Source: Pseudolysobacter sp.
GTDB taxonomy: Bacteria; Pseudomonadota; Gammaproteobacteria; Xanthomonadales; Rhodanobacteraceae
NCBI GenBank assembly: GCA_025351985.1
Contig: JANXUW010000651.1
Coordinates: forward strand, 1-7,954
Direction of reading: 5' to 3'
Length of the DNA stretch: 7,954 nt
Below, in pieces: positions 1 through 6,915 of the stretch. Every line of letters begins with the position of its first letter. Position 1 is the first letter of the stretch. Below the pieces are notes generated by a model, which saw only the letters and a list, made by a program, of their open reading frames with translations, did no database searches and was not told the origin of the DNA. A program made the position numbers and the translations under genes.

Positions 1-686
1 CGCCAAGAAATCATGCGCGTAATGCGCATCACATCGGCGAACGGTCGGAAATGACTCGCGCGGCGTCCGTCCTGATAACGTGATTCGATCGCCACAGATA
101 CCGTGCGGATGCCGTGTTCGGCGGCTTCGATGAGGATTTCGCTCTCGAACACAAAACCCGAGTGCGGCAGATTCTTCGCGAGTTCGAGAACTTCGCGCGG
201 GTAATAACGCTGGCCGCTTTGCGAATCGACGATCGCCTGGCCGGCGGTCCACGAGACGAACCAGTCGGCGACGTCGTTGCCGAATCGGCGTCCGCCGGGC
301 GCGTTGTCGCGGCCCAGCAAACGCGCGCCGATGACGATATGGCGCGGATATTTTTCCGCCGCGGCAAGCAGGCGCGGAATGTCATCGGCCGAATGCTGGC
401 CGTCGCCATCCATCGTCACCACGCCGCTGCAGCCGAGCTTGAGCGCCGCGCCGAAACCTTCGAGCAGCGCCTGCGCCTTGCCTTGTGGCGTGGCGTGCTT
501 GATGAGCGTGACCGGCAAATCGGCGATCTGCGCGAGGGTGCTGTCGCTCGATCCATCGTCGATCACGATCACGATCGGGCAATGTGTCAACGCTGCCGTC
601 ACTACCGCGCGGATCGCGATTTCTTCGTTCAGCGCCGGAATCACCACGGCTTGTTTGCCGGCAGGTTGGGCGCTCAGTTCGGGCAT
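1..686 (-). CDS. Family 2 glycosyltransferase, 3' end outside window
   Basis: Membrane-associated or cytoplasmic GT-A fold glycosyltransferase of the dolichyl-phosphate mannosyltransferase-like GT2 group, which transfers a sugar from a nucleotide sugar donor to a lipid or other acceptor. Visible in the translation: beta-strand 1 with VVIPALNEE (residues 14-22), the nucleotide-binding VIDDGSSDST (41-50), the metal-binding MDGDGQH (92-98, DxD type), then IGARLLGRDN and DSQSGQRYYPRE, which resemble the acceptor-side motifs of this group. About 228 codons are present and no stop occurs, so the C-terminus lies beyond the left edge. The ATG at 686-684 lies inside the end of the preceding ORF (13 nt overlap), which implies translational coupling. 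GT2 proteins are common members of aryl-polyene/xanthomonadin clusters, and the two upstream ketosynthase-type genes suggest that role. The sugar and the acceptor cannot be read from the sequence. Confidence 0.9.
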   Translation of the reverse strand, partial: MPELSAQPAGKQAVVIPALNEEIAIRAVVTAALTHCPIVIVIDDGSSDSTLAQIADLPVTLIKHATPQGKAQALLEGFGAALKLGCSGVVTMDGDGQHSADDIPRLLAAAEKYPRHIVIGARLLGRDNAPGGRRFGNDVADWFVSWTAGQAIVDSQSGQRYYPREVLELAKNLPHSGFVFESEILIEAAEHGIRTVSVAIESRYQDGRRASHFRPFADVMRITRMISW

Positions 687-1495
687 TCTGAAATCTCCAG
701 GCGTAATAACAACTCGGGGCCTGCGGTCAGGCTCACGTTCTGCGGCTGAGTGCCGGCCAGCGCTACGAACAGCGGCAGGCAACGCGCCATCGAGTTGGAA
801 GTGTACAACTGTTGCAGCAGGCTGCTGCTGAACGTCGCCGCGCATGGCGACGTGCCGTGATCCAGCGACAGCTCGATCCTGGCCACGCAGCGCGGACTCG
901 GCCGTGCTGCGAGCACCAGCGCGGCGCCAAACAGGCCGCTATTCGGCGCGATCTGACGCAATACCGGCGCGCTGGCGATATCGTAGGCGACCAGCAAGAC
1001 CGCGTCGTCCTCGGCCTGCAATTGCATGGCCGCTTCGAGCAGGCCCGCGCCAAAACTGTGCGGGCCGGCGCATAGCGCGGTGGTTGCGGTATGGCTGCCG
1101 CTGGCGATGCCCCAATAACCGGCGGCGGCGTTGTGTACGGAATTGTGGAACTTGGTCGGCGACAGTTGTGCCGGCGCGCTCGCCAAGGTGCTGCACATGT
1201 GATCGGTGATCGCCAGATCGCCATAGGTGCAGGTGAATATGCTGGGCAGTTCGTGCGCATCGCGCGCGGCGGCGGCGCAGGCCTGTGCGGCGACTTCGAG
1301 CGCGAGCAGGACCGAATCCGGTGCGCGTCGGCGTTCGGTCGCAGCCAGTAACGCGGGCGCGGGTCTGGTCGCCGCATCCGCCGGCGGCGGCGCATCACCG
1401 CACAAAAACGCGCGGCTGACCTGCCAGCCCGGCAAGCCGCTGGCCCACAGGCCGACGCCCTCGACGTAAATCTGCAATGGACGCGGCGTGTTCAT
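674..1495 (-). CDS. Ketosynthase-like chain length factor (PF13723 type, ApeC-like)
   Basis: 273-residue protein that matches only the N-terminal half of a beta-ketoacyl synthase. The recognisable core is SPTKFHNSVHNAAAGYWGIA (112-131), followed by a stretch at 134-155 that aligns with the nucleophile elbow, then a hydrophobic beta-strand AVLLVAYD. The C-terminal lobe carrying the catalytic His, Lys and His residues is absent. Such half-size proteins are annotated as beta-ketoacyl synthase chain length factors. In aryl-polyene systems the protein ApeC pairs with a full ketosynthase (ApeO) to form a KS:CLF heterodimer. The full KS lies directly upstream, and the two ORFs overlap by ATGA (1495-1492), as expected for subunits made in equal amounts. 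A Cys (about 142) sits where a KS has its nucleophile, but without the partner residues condensing activity is unlikely. Function is inferred from family and context. Confidence 0.85.
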   Translation of the reverse strand: MNTPRPLQIYVEGVGLWASGLPGWQVSRAFLCGDAPPPADAATRPAPALLAATERRRAPDSVLLALEVAAQACAAAARDAHELPSIFTCTYGDLAITDHMCSTLASAPAQLSPTKFHNSVHNAAAGYWGIASGSHTATTALCAGPHSFGAGLLEAAMQLQAEDDAVLLVAYDIASAPVLRQIAPNSGLFGAALVLAARPSPRCVARIELSLDHGTSPCAATFSSSLLQQLYTSNSMARCLPLFVALAGTQPQNVSLTAGPELLLRLEISECPN

Positions 1496-2685
1496 GCGTG
1501 GCCGAACGCCAGCACACAATTGTTGCCACCGAAGCCGAACGAATGGCTCAGCACGCGACGCAAGGCGTGTGTGCGGTTTTCCAGATGGATCTGCGGGCCA
1601 CACAAGGCATCGAGTACGGTGCTGTTGAGGATGCCTGGTGCAAAACCGTTTTGCAGGGCGATCAATGCGATCACGGCTTCGAGAATTCCGGCTGCGCCGA
1701 GCGTGTGGCCGGTCCAGCCCTTGGTCGAACTCGCGAGCGTGTGCGCGGGGAACATGGCCGCGATCAGGGCCGCTTCGACCTCGTCGTTTTTCTGGCTCGC
1801 CGTGCCGTGCAGATTGATGTAGTCGATATCGCCGGCGGTGAGGCCGGCGCGTGCCAGCGCGGCCTCGATCGCCAGGCGCGCGCCGAGACCTTGCGGGTGT
1901 GGCGAGGACATGTGGAACGCGTCGCTGGATTCGCCGTAGCCGAGGAGGCGTGGTGTCGTGTCCGACGCCTGCGCCAGTTGCAGCAGCGCAAACCCGGCCG
2001 CCTCGCCGATCGAGATGCCGCGTCGTGCGGCATCGAAAGGACGGCACGGTTCGGGCGAAACGAGTTCCAGCGAGCTGAAGCCGTACAGCACGCTGTCGCA
2101 CAGGCTGTCGACGCCACCGACGATGGCGGCATCGACCACCCCGGCACGCAGCAGACGTTCCGCCTGTGCGAATACCTTGGCGCTGGACGAGCACGCCGTG
2201 GATACCGTCACGCATGGCCCGCGCAGTGCGAGCGCGTGCTGTACAAAATGCACCAGCGAATGCGGATTGTGCAAGGTCGGTTCGCGCAGCGCAGGCGGAA
2301 AATTGCCAGCTGTATCGAGCTCGCGATAGGCCTGCTCGGTCGCACCGATGCTGGCCGTGGACGTGCCGAGGATCAGCGCCACGCGCGTGTCGCCGTGACG
2401 GGCGATGGCGGCGCGCGCGTGCGCGAGAAAATCGTCCTGATTCAATCCCAGCCATGCAAGGCGATTATTGCGGCAGTCGAACGGGACAAGTGATTCTGGC
2501 AGCTGAACCGTGTCGATACTGGCGACGCGACCGATCCAGCATGCCATCGGCGCGCGCGTAAAATCGTTCGGACGCAGGCCACCGATGCGCTCACGCAAGG
2601 CATGCGTATGTGCCGCAACGCCTTCGCCGGCGGCACTGGTCACGGTATAGGCATGAATGCCGAGAGGGTGGATGCGAGCAGGCAC
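1492..2685 (-). CDS. FabF-like beta-ketoacyl-ACP synthase (aryl-polyene/xanthomonadin type)
   Basis: Cytoplasmic thiolase-fold enzyme that condenses malonyl-ACP with an acyl-ACP to lengthen the chain by two carbons. The 397-residue length fits the KAS I/II family. Catalytic residues are all visible: Cys165 in TVSTACSSSAKVF, His293 in NLHGTASQKND, Lys322 and His327 in STKGWTGHTLGAAG, and the C-terminal glycine-rich SHSFGFGGNN (380-389). No in-frame ATG lies close enough upstream. The GTG at 2685-2683 was chosen because it begins four residues before the family's first strand (RIHPLGIHAYTVTS); the first in-frame ATG (Met47) would delete that strand. No clear Shine-Dalgarno precedes the GTG, so the start is only probable. 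It is the first gene of a minus-strand operon with the chain length factor and glycosyltransferase, and a promoter-like sequence lies about 35 nt upstream. Pairing with the next gene suggests polyene or pigment synthesis rather than housekeeping fatty acid synthesis. Confidence 0.9.
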   Translation of the reverse strand: MPARIHPLGIHAYTVTSAAGEGVAAHTHALRERIGGLRPNDFTRAPMACWIGRVASIDTVQLPESLVPFDCRNNRLAWLGLNQDDFLAHARAAIARHGDTRVALILGTSTASIGATEQAYRELDTAGNFPPALREPTLHNPHSLVHFVQHALALRGPCVTVSTACSSSAKVFAQAERLLRAGVVDAAIVGGVDSLCDSVLYGFSSLELVSPEPCRPFDAARRGISIGEAAGFALLQLAQASDTTPRLLGYGESSDAFHMSSPHPQGLGARLAIEAALARAGLTAGDIDYINLHGTASQKNDEVEAALIAAMFPAHTLASSTKGWTGHTLGAAGILEAVIALIALQNGFAPGILNSTVLDALCGPQIHLENRTHALRRVLSHSFGFGGNNCVLAFGHA

Positions 2686-2719
2686 GCGCGTGGCGGATTC
2701 ACGGAAAAAGACAATCCGC

Positions 2720-2749
2720 AGTATAGGTTGCGATACGAAGCCCTCGCAA
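2720..2749 (-). promoter_or_regulatory. Putative sigma-70 promoter of the ketosynthase operon
   Basis: Read on the minus strand, TTGCGA (2749-2744) and TATACT (2725-2720) are separated by 18 nt. TATACT matches the -10 consensus at five of six positions and TTGCGA matches the -35 at four. A start near 2713 would leave about 28 nt before the GTG of the ketosynthase. The -35 overlaps the proposed start codon of the divergent DUF218 gene. Identified by eye only. Confidence 0.45.
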
Positions 2750-3474
2750 TGCGCGTTCCCATCGGCATGAATGCTCTTTCGAATTTCCTGCGTCACGGCG
2801 CGTGGCAAAAGCTGTTCCATCGTGATGCGCTGCACAGTCTCGCCGTCACCGCCATCGCCTGCATCGCGAGCGCAGGCTTGTTGTATCTTTTTCATTTTTT
2901 CCGCTGCTGGAGAATTGCCGCCAAAAGCGGCGTGGTGCCGCAGCGCGCCAGCGTCGTCCTGCTGTTCGGCAAGCGCCTGCGCGATGGCGTGCCCGATGCC
3001 GATTACGCGCGCCGCATCGCGCGCACGCAGCACGTATTGATGCCCGGAAATATCCAACGGGTATTGTTGCTCGGCGGAAAAAGCAGCGGCGGCCACAACG
3101 ACGAAACCAGCGAAGCCGTCGCTGCGCTCGCGCGTCTGCGTGCGCAGGGTGTGCCGGACCATGTCGAGATCGTGCTCGAAGACCGCTCGATCGACACGCT
3201 GCAGAACCTGCGCAATGCGCGCGCCTTGCTCGCCGAGCGCGCGCCGGCGCCGGTCGTGCTGATCTCCTCGCGTTACCATCTTGCACGCTGCGCGTTGCTT
3301 GCGCGCAATCTCGGATTCGATGCCGAGCTGTGTGCGGCGGAAGATGGCCTGCGTTTGACGCCACGTTTGTTCGCACGCCTGCTGCTCGAAGCTGGATACG
3401 CGATGTGGATCGAAGTCGGCACGCGCTGGGCGCGTTTGCTCGGGCACAAACGCATGCTCGATGAGGTGACGTGA
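2749..3474 (+). CDS. DUF218 (YdcF/SanA/ElyC-like) membrane-anchored protein
   Basis: 241-residue protein with one N-terminal membrane segment (about residues 28-51) followed by a DUF218 domain. The domain hallmarks are visible: VVLLFGKRLRDG (69-80), DYARR (85-89), LLLGG (106-110), SE (121-122), LEDRSIDTLQN (143-153) and ISSRYHLAR (172-180). Members such as SanA, ElyC and YdcF act at the cell envelope and are linked to peptidoglycan or lipid carrier metabolism and vancomycin resistance, but the biochemical reaction is unsettled. The start at 2749 is preceded by GAAG at 2737-2740; ATG 2767 is the alternative and gives a protein six residues shorter. The frame stays open further upstream, but that stretch shows no domain and would overlap the divergent ketosynthase. 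Transcribed divergently from the ketosynthase operon and followed 90 nt later by a small exported protein. Confidence 0.85.
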   Translation: MRVPIGMNALSNFLRHGAWQKLFHRDALHSLAVTAIACIASAGLLYLFHFFRCWRIAAKSGVVPQRASVVLLFGKRLRDGVPDADYARRIARTQHVLMPGNIQRVLLLGGKSSGGHNDETSEAVAALARLRAQGVPDHVEIVLEDRSIDTLQNLRNARALLAERAPAPVVLISSRYHLARCALLARNLGFDAELCAAEDGLRLTPRLFARLLLEAGYAMWIEVGTRWARLLGHKRMLDEVT

Positions 3475-3553
3475 GGCGGAATTATCGCGCATGCACGCAC
3501 GCACGGATTCGATCCGAGCTGCTACCATTCAGCGCGTTTCCACCACCCACGAA

Positions 3554-3558
3554 AAGGA
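3554..3558 (+). promoter_or_regulatory. Ribosome binding site of the small exported protein
   Basis: AAGGA ends 6 nt before the ATG at 3565, an ideal spacing that fixes this start. Confidence 0.7.
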
Positions 3559-3564
3559 TGACTC

Positions 3565-3969
3565 ATGCTGAATACCCGGCGTTTTTTGCCTGTACTCTGG
3601 CTGCCGCTGTTGCTGCTGTTGATGGCGTTCCATCAGGCGCCACTGGTCGATCCCGCGCCGATTGCGATACCCGCAAAACTCAGCGACAAGCAGGTCGCCA
3701 AGGCGATTGCGACTGCACTGGTGCATCGCGAATGGGTCATCAACGTCAACGAACCGGGCAAGATCAGCGCGACTTACGCCAAGCGCGAATTCAGCGTGCG
3801 TATCGGCATCACTTACGACCAGCATGAAGTACACATCAAATATCTCGACAGCAGCAACCTCAAGTACGAGATGAAATCCGGCCAGCAATATATCCACGTC
3901 AACTACAATAGCTGGATACAAAATCTGGTCACCGATATCAGCGGCAATCTGACCGTCGAATCGTTCTGA
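3565..3969 (+). CDS. Small exported hypothetical protein, conserved-lipoprotein-like without lipobox
   Basis: 134-residue protein with a classical signal sequence: positively charged MLNTRR, then a leucine-rich hydrophobic stretch at about 7-22, with possible cleavage near residue 25. No cysteine follows the hydrophobic segment, so it is not a lipoprotein as read. The mature part begins with LSDKQVAKAIATALVHREWV and ends with YIHVNYNSWIQNLVTDIS. These resemble, from memory, a family of small proteobacterial exported lipoproteins whose C-terminus has an IHxNYNxWxxNL pattern. Predicted to be mixed alpha/beta and periplasmic. No enzyme motif is visible and the function is unknown. A strong AAGGA ribosome binding site supports the start. 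It lies between the DUF218 gene and hemF on the same strand, and the 56 nt to the hemF ATG contains no obvious terminator, so co-transcription with hemF is possible. Confidence 0.8.
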   Translation: MLNTRRFLPVLWLPLLLLLMAFHQAPLVDPAPIAIPAKLSDKQVAKAIATALVHREWVINVNEPGKISATYAKREFSVRIGITYDQHEVHIKYLDSSNLKYEMKSGQQYIHVNYNSWIQNLVTDISGNLTVESF

Positions 3970-4025
3970 TAAAAAGCTACAAGGAGCGGCGGTGCGTGTA
4001 CAACGCGCCGCTGCGGACAACCGAT

Positions 4026-4903
<878 letters not shown>

Positions 4904-4913
4904 CAAAAAATAT

Positions 4914-4956
4914 AAGAGAGGGCAGGGCTTTGGAGCAGTATCTACCCTCTCTTTTG
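4914..4956. terminator. Bidirectional intrinsic terminator between convergent genes
   Basis: AAGAGAGGG (4914-4922) and CCCTCTCTT (4945-4953) form a perfect 9-bp stem with a 22-nt loop. On the plus strand the stem runs into TTTT then GT (4952-4957). On the minus strand it is followed by ATATTTTTTG. It lies just after the hemF stop and downstream of the minus-strand gene that ends at 5019, so it can serve both. The loop is longer than usual. Confidence 0.7.
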
Positions 4957-5018
4957 TCTCAATTCACGCGACTGAATAACCCTGTGAGTGATTTAGTCCT
5001 ACAACATTTGCCTGCAGA

Positions 5019-5519
5019 TCAAAACGGCGAAGTGGGGCAGGCATCACGATTGTGAATACCGCAATTGTTACCGCCGCCACCCACATATTTCGCCCAGTCT
5101 TCTAGCTGGTACCAAGGGCCATCGTGGTAGGAGCCGTCCGAGTAACCAGTATCCCGTCCGTATATTGTTCTCCGCTCCCAGCCAAATTGGCCGATATCGT
5201 ACGTAACCTTGGAAACATAATCGGGCACGGTACCTGGAAAGGGTTCCGGAGGAGTTGGTGGTTTACCAGGCTGGTCCGCTGAAGTCGTACTAGCGTCGGG
5301 GGAGGGTATCGCCAAGCCCAGCATTGAATAGAAGCTAGGCAGATCCATTCGTTTGATGGTGGTAGTACTCCCGTCTTCGGAGTTCGCCACCGTAGTAATG
5401 GTAGCCCAGCTTCCCGTTTTCGCCGGGCTCACGCTATTCGGGGGAATTGTCTGAGCGGCGCAAAAAGCATACGAACTCACAAGTAATCCAGCTAAAAGCA
5501 TTCCTTTTAAAATCTTCAA
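5019..5519 (-). CDS. Orphan secreted protein with Pro-rich middle and C-terminal Cys pair
   Basis: 166-residue protein of no family I recognise. Residues 1-22 are a Sec signal peptide (MKILKG, then a hydrophobic core, cleavage likely after CAA before Gln23). The Cys20 context (YAFC) is a poor lipobox. The mature part has a Ser/Thr-rich segment (about 35-56), a proline-rich linker (84-99), and an aromatic, Gly-rich C-terminal part (107-150) ending in NNCGIHNRDACPTSPF, where Cys153 and Cys161 could form a disulfide. The start is TTG at 5519-5517, chosen because AGGAG (minus strand, 5531-5527) lies 7 nt before it; ATG Met7 lacks such a site and would lose the charged n-region. Its base composition is visibly less GC-rich than its neighbours, which suggests acquisition by transfer. 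A homopolymer-containing promoter lies upstream, and a shared terminator downstream. Confidence 0.75.
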   Translation of the reverse strand: MKILKGMLLAGLLVSSYAFCAAQTIPPNSVSPAKTGSWATITTVANSEDGSTTTIKRMDLPSFYSMLGLAIPSPDASTTSADQPGKPPTPPEPFPGTVPDYVSKVTYDIGQFGWERRTIYGRDTGYSDGSYHDGPWYQLEDWAKYVGGGGNNCGIHNRDACPTSPF

Positions 5520-5526
5520 TCAACTT

Positions 5527-5531
5527 CTCCT
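5527..5531 (-). promoter_or_regulatory. Strong Shine-Dalgarno supporting a TTG start
   Basis: AGGAG on the minus strand (within AGGAGAAG, 5531-5524) lies 7 nt before the TTG at 5519. It decides for TTG over the downstream ATG in the orphan secreted protein. Confidence 0.65.
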
Positions 5532-5592
5532 AAGTATTTATCCATTGCAGCAAGATTACATCGAGCCGGGGATGTTCCCAAACTCGACTCCC

Positions 5593-5621
5593 AGAATACC
5601 CCCCCCCCACGCGAAAGACAA
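5593..5621 (-). promoter_or_regulatory. Putative phase-variable promoter with G10 in the spacer
   Basis: On the minus strand, TTGTCT (5621-5616) and TATTCT (5598-5593) are 17 nt apart. Ten of those 17 nt are an unbroken G run directly before the -10. Each hexamer matches the sigma-70 consensus at four of six positions and the spacing is optimal. Transcription would begin near 5586, about 65 nt before the TTG of the secreted orphan. Changes in run length by slippage would move the spacing away from 17 nt and lower or silence transcription, as known for homopolymer promoters of Bordetella fim genes and Neisseria outer-membrane genes. Predicted by eye. Confidence 0.45.
5599..5608. repeat. C10/G10 homopolymer tract
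   Basis: Ten consecutive C on the plus strand, by far the longest G or C run in the window. It is intergenic, between the end of the NatB-like gene and the secreted orphan. Tracts of this length mutate by slippage during replication and are also prone to sequencing length errors. Confidence 0.9.
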
Positions 5622-5682
5622 GTCAGCATAGCGGTGGCTCGCACATTTCGCGACGCAGGTCACGAATAATTTTGCTTCAAAC

Positions 5683-5711
5683 TGTTTATGTTTTTGCAAC
5701 GTCAACGTCAA
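5683..5711 (-). promoter_or_regulatory. Possible second promoter at a CAACGT tandem repeat
   Basis: On the minus strand, TTGACG (5711-5706, five of six matches to the -35) is followed 17 nt later by TAAACA (5688-5683, a weak -10 with three of six matches). The -35 occurs twice because of the tandem hexamer repeat, but only the first copy has proper spacing. It points toward the secreted orphan gene, just after the permease stop codon. Weak prediction. Confidence 0.2.
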
Positions 5712-5713
5712 CG
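5697..5713. repeat. Short tandem repeat, CAACGT x 2.8
   Basis: CAACGT CAACGT CAACG lies immediately downstream of the permease stop codon. It is too short to be a clear functional repeat, but it duplicates a TTGACG -35-like hexamer on the minus strand. Confidence 0.6.
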
Positions 5714-5721
5714 ACTGCGCG

Positions 5722-6915
5722 TCACGCCGAAATCGCCAGCCGTTCACTGCGATATACCAGCGCGGCCACTAGGCAAGCGAGCAACGCGACGATCAAGCCG
5801 CAACCGAGACACAAGCCGAGTTCGTTCGGAGTCACGACATCGCCGCGCACGAGTTTCATGATCAGCAGATGCTGGCCGAGCAGCGGCACGCTCATCATCC
5901 AGAGTTGCGTCTTGACCGGCAGCACGGCCAGCATCATGGTCGGGATCAGCGGGATCATCATCAGCAACGACAGAAACGTTTGCGCCTCGCGATAGCTTTT
6001 GGCGAACGCGGCAATCGTGGTTTGCAATGCGCTGATCAGCAACGCCAGCGGCGCCATCACCAGCAAGGTGAGCGCGATGAAATATGCGCCAAGATGCAAC
6101 TGGATGCCGAGCGTGTCGGCCGGAATCAGCTTGCCGCTGAAGGCGAACGTGAGCAGGCTCAGGCACAGCGCGGCCATCGCGAACACGAACGTGGCGCCGA
6201 GTTTGCCGGCCATGATTTTCCAGCGCGCGACCGGATTCACCAGCAGCGGTTCGAGCGATTGCCTCTCGCGTTCGCCCGCGGTGGTATCGATCGCCAGATA
6301 CATGCCGCCGTAGAATAGGGTCATGATCAGGAAATACGGCAGCATCGCAAAAATGACGCCGCCGCGGCTTTGCGGCGTCGACAGGTCGCGGCTCGCCACG
6401 ATCAGCGGCGTCGACACGCTCGGACTGAGTCCGCGCGCGACCAGGCGCATGGTCGTATTGCGTTGCGCATAACCTTCGAGCATGCGTCGCAAGCGTTCCA
6501 CCGGTGTGCCGGAATCGCGATGCGAACTGTCGTGCAAAACCTCGACCTGCGCGGTCTCGCCCTTGTTCCACGATTGCGCGAAATCCGGCGGAATGCGCAG
6601 GATCACTTCTTCGTCCTGATCGTGGATTTTTTTTTCGGGATCATCGACCGCGGGTTTGATCTTGAGGCCTTGTTGACGCAGCGATTCGATCAGGTTCGGC
6701 GCGTATTGCGCACCGATTACCGACACTTCAAGCGGTGCTTCGGATTTTTGCACCTCGCGATCGGTCAGCGCGGAGATCAGCACGATGAACAGCAGCGGGC
6801 CAAGCAGCGGGCCGATCAGCAGCGCGTTGACCATGGTGCGGCGGTCGCGGATGTTTTCCAGCACTTCCTTGAAAAACACCACCAGCATCGGCGATTTCAG
6901 ATGGAGGAATTTCAT
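5722..6915 (-). CDS. natB: NatB-type ABC-2 transporter permease
   Basis: 397-residue inner-membrane subunit of an ABC exporter. The topology matches NatB: one membrane segment near the N-terminus (about 29-50), a large extracytoplasmic region (51-185), then five membrane segments (about 187-209, 239-260, 275-297, 313-334 and 367-388). Between segments two and three lies TTAGERERQSLEPLLVNPVA (211-230), the cytoplasmic ABC-2 coupling motif that contacts the ATPase. Length agrees with NatB of Bacillus subtilis (about 390). NatAB was described as a Na+ extrusion system, but most relatives have untested substrates, so Na+ specificity is not shown here. The ATG overlaps the stop of the ATPase gene by ATGA (6915-6912), so the two are translationally coupled. 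It is the last gene of the operon; no convincing intrinsic terminator follows its stop codon. Confidence 0.9.
   Translation of the reverse strand: MKFLHLKSPMLVVFFKEVLENIRDRRTMVNALLIGPLLGPLLFIVLISALTDREVQKSEAPLEVSVIGAQYAPNLIESLRQQGLKIKPAVDDPEKKIHDQDEEVILRIPPDFAQSWNKGETAQVEVLHDSSHRDSGTPVERLRRMLEGYAQRNTTMRLVARGLSPSVSTPLIVASRDLSTPQSRGGVIFAMLPYFLIMTLFYGGMYLAIDTTAGERERQSLEPLLVNPVARWKIMAGKLGATFVFAMAALCLSLLTFAFSGKLIPADTLGIQLHLGAYFIALTLLVMAPLALLISALQTTIAAFAKSYREAQTFLSLLMMIPLIPTMMLAVLPVKTQLWMMSVPLLGQHLLIMKLVRGDVVTPNELGLCLGCGLIVALLACLVAALVYRSERLAISA

Noticed and set aside
114..749. Long plus-strand frame opposite the glycosyltransferase
   Set aside because: Low-complexity, Arg/Ala-rich translation with no motif; the minus strand encodes clear GT2 motifs.
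1477..2493. 338-codon plus-strand frame opposite the ketosynthase
   Set aside because: It is the antisense shadow of a gene with all catalytic KS motifs; no domain or ribosome binding site is seen.
2686..3528. Open minus-strand frame extending the ketosynthase upstream by about 280 codons
   Set aside because: It lies antisense to the DUF218 gene, shows no domain, and high GC readily leaves such frames open; the KS fold begins near 2670.
3487..3535. CACG repeats and the GGATTCGATCC inverted repeat before the small exported protein gene
   Set aside because: Too short and imperfect to support an operator or terminator, and no well-placed -35/-10 pair was found there.
3996..4025. GTG at 3996 with AAGGAG as the true hemF start
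   Set aside because: The ribosome binding site is good, but the ten extra residues do not resemble HemF N-termini and ATG 4026 starts at the family's normal place. Kept only as an alternative.
5556..5747. 63-codon minus-strand frame running through the G10 tract
   Set aside because: It overlaps the 3' end of the permease gene, has no recognisable motif, and its only distinctive feature is the Gly run from the homopolymer.
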